From a virus, in IMG/VR virus record IMGVR_UViG_3300001596_000051, positions 1 to 39,911 of that record: 39,911 bases of DNA; one strand, written 5' to 3'. A program made the position numbers and the translations under genes. A model generated the notes under the pieces. The model was given only the letters and a program-made list of their open reading frames with translations, did no database searches and was not told where the DNA came from. Below, piece after piece: positions 38,996 through 39,911 of the stretch; position 1 is the stretch's first letter; each line of letters opens with the position of its first letter.

Positions 38996-39588
38996 CCAAA
39001 GCAACCACCGCACTCATCGTCGCCATCGTCGGCATCGTCGCCGTCGCGGTCGTCGCCCTGCTCAGGCCCGAGGCCCTGGGCGAAACTCTGTCCGCTGTAC
39101 TGGCCGTCGCCGGGACCGCCCTTGGCATCGGGGGCGCCGCCGCCGCGGCCAAGGCTGAGCCACCGCCCAAGAAGCCGAAGCCGCCCCTGTCCGGCCTGCT
39201 GGTCTTCCTCCTGGTGCTCGGCGCCAGCGCCTGCACCACCACCTACCAGGGCACCACGGGCAAGACGAGCATCGCGCCCCTCGGCGCCACCGGGGCGACC
39301 ACCACTCTCAGCGTCGACGGCCAGACCGTGTGCACCGCGTCGGGGACGAAGGTGGTCCTGCAGGTCAAGGAGAGCATGGCCAAACGCATCTGCGCGGCGC
39401 ACCCCCGCCGGTGTCGGTGGTTGTCAGAGCCCGTCAGCGCGTCGGAGCCCGGGGTTTCCCGAGCAACGACCCGGAAGTCCGCTCTGCTGGCGGCTGAGAG
39501 GGCGGCCGTGTGCGAAACCCGGGCCCACGACCGAGGTCGCAGGGGGCGGGAGAGCGGCTCTCCCAGCTGGGCGAGGGCCAGCCGATGA
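38992..39588 (+). CDS. Three-segment membrane protein with internal lipobox (holin/spanin candidate)
   Basis: A 198-aa protein with hydrophobic segments at about 6-24, 31-52 and 66-80. The third ends in LVFLLVLGASAC followed by TTTYQG, which reads like the signal peptide and lipobox of a small outer-membrane spanin (C81), preceded by a Lys/Pro-rich linker. No in-frame ATG, GTG or TTG precedes that segment to give a separate lipoprotein. It may be a holin whose third segment mimics a lipobox, or a fusion of holin and Rz1-like parts. The tail is basic. It overlaps both neighbours as ATGA. Confidence 0.62.
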   Translation: MTKATTALIVAIVGIVAVAVVALLRPEALGETLSAVLAVAGTALGIGGAAAAAKAEPPPKKPKPPLSGLLVFLLVLGASACTTTYQGTTGKTSIAPLGATGATTTLSVDGQTVCTASGTKVVLQVKESMAKRICAAHPRRCRWLSEPVSASEPGVSRATTRKSALLAAERAAVCETRAHDRGRRGRESGSPSWARASR

Positions 39589-39911
39589 GCACCGAAGCTG
39601 ACATCAAGGCCGTGGCCGACACCATCGCCGCCCTGGAGCCGGTGGCGAAGAAGGTGCTGCCTCAGGGGCCACTGACCAGGGACGAGCGACGCGCCCTGCA
39701 GGTCGCCGCCGCCATCGTCGACACCGCGGTCACCTTCGGTACGGGCCACGACGCCACCGCCGACGCGGTCCTGGGCCTGCTGACCCAGGTGCCGCGGCTC
39801 GCCGAGTTGGCGCTGGGGTTCTTCGCCACCATGCGGATGGTGGTGGCGAAGGTCGACCAGCTCACCGTGGAGATCGGCGACCTGGGGCCCGGGGTGGAAG
39901 TCACGGGGTGA
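39585..39911 (+). CDS. Hypothetical protein at the right end, 108 aa
   Basis: A 108-aa helical protein (ADIKAVADTIAALEPVAKKVLP, then TRDERRALQVAAAIVDTAVTFG, then AVLGLLTQVPRLAELALGFFATMRMVVAKVDQLTVEIGD). A mildly hydrophobic stretch near 65-90 might associate with membrane, but it is broken by charges. The ATG overlaps the preceding stop as ATGA, so it belongs to the lysis cassette. I do not recognise the family. Confidence 0.68.
   Translation: MSTEADIKAVADTIAALEPVAKKVLPQGPLTRDERRALQVAAAIVDTAVTFGTGHDATADAVLGLLTQVPRLAELALGFFATMRMVVAKVDQLTVEIGDLGPGVEVTG

Overview
The window is an almost complete temperate-phage genome (prophage) of about 39.9 kb. It starts exactly at the stop codon of a leftward integrase gene and ends at the stop codon of a small rightward gene, so the att sites and host flanks lie outside. 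The virion genes describe a contractile-tailed phage (myovirus morphology). Packaging and portal are lambda-like (Nu1, GpA, gpW-like, gpB). The head uses a fused protease/major capsid protein. The tail and baseplate are Mu-like (sheath, tube, frameshifted chaperone, tape measure, N, P, gp45, gp46, gp47, gp48 equivalents). The DNA is GC-rich. Lipobox proteins and a lysis cassette with a possible spanin suggest a Gram-negative host. A DUF4157 protein and a MORN/YwqK-type lipoprotein, both abundant in Myxococcota, make a myxobacterial host a reasonable guess (inference only).

Layout. (1) 1-5309, leftward: a tightly overlapping early/recombination operon with integrase, an excisionase-like protein, an ERF single-strand annealing protein, a DnaJ-type zinc-finger protein, three poorly known proteins including a P63C-domain protein, and a leader gene. 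(2) 5310-6624: immunity region with a CI-like repressor, a Cro-like protein and two nearly identical operators (GTAAGYGWTGGTTACCT). One operator lies in the candidate leftward promoter, the other in the candidate rightward promoter. (3) 6645-11494: rightward early genes ending in a primase/SF3 helicase. (4) 11495-12014: non-coding, with twelve perfect copies of AACCCTTCC in direct and inverted arrays around an AT-rich segment, a strong candidate origin. (5) 12015-13583: small regulators (tandem HTH, membrane protein, HTH+DUF2158). (6) 13743-32121: late packaging, head, tail, baseplate and fibre genes. (7) 32118-35546: an inserted leftward cassette with a MORN-type lipoprotein, a 702-aa DUF4157 HEAAH protein and a minor-virion-like protein. 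(8) 35547-39911: rightward transcription resumes with a tail-fibre/spike module, amidase endolysin and holin/spanin candidates.

Working together: the repressor would hold both early promoters silent. After induction, the left operon supplies recombination and excision functions and the right operon drives primase-helicase replication from the iteron origin. Late genes appear to be driven by a repeated phage-specific promoter element, AGACCGCAGGAATGCGACC followed 18-19 nt later by TAnnnT. It occurs before the gpW-like gene, before the capsid gene and after the leftward cassette. At several of these promoters the start codon lies 6-8 nt after the -10, implying leaderless mRNAs. The third copy would produce an mRNA beginning with a tRNA-like cloverleaf (CAU anticodon, encoded CCA, initiator-like features). 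This is the most unusual signal in the window.
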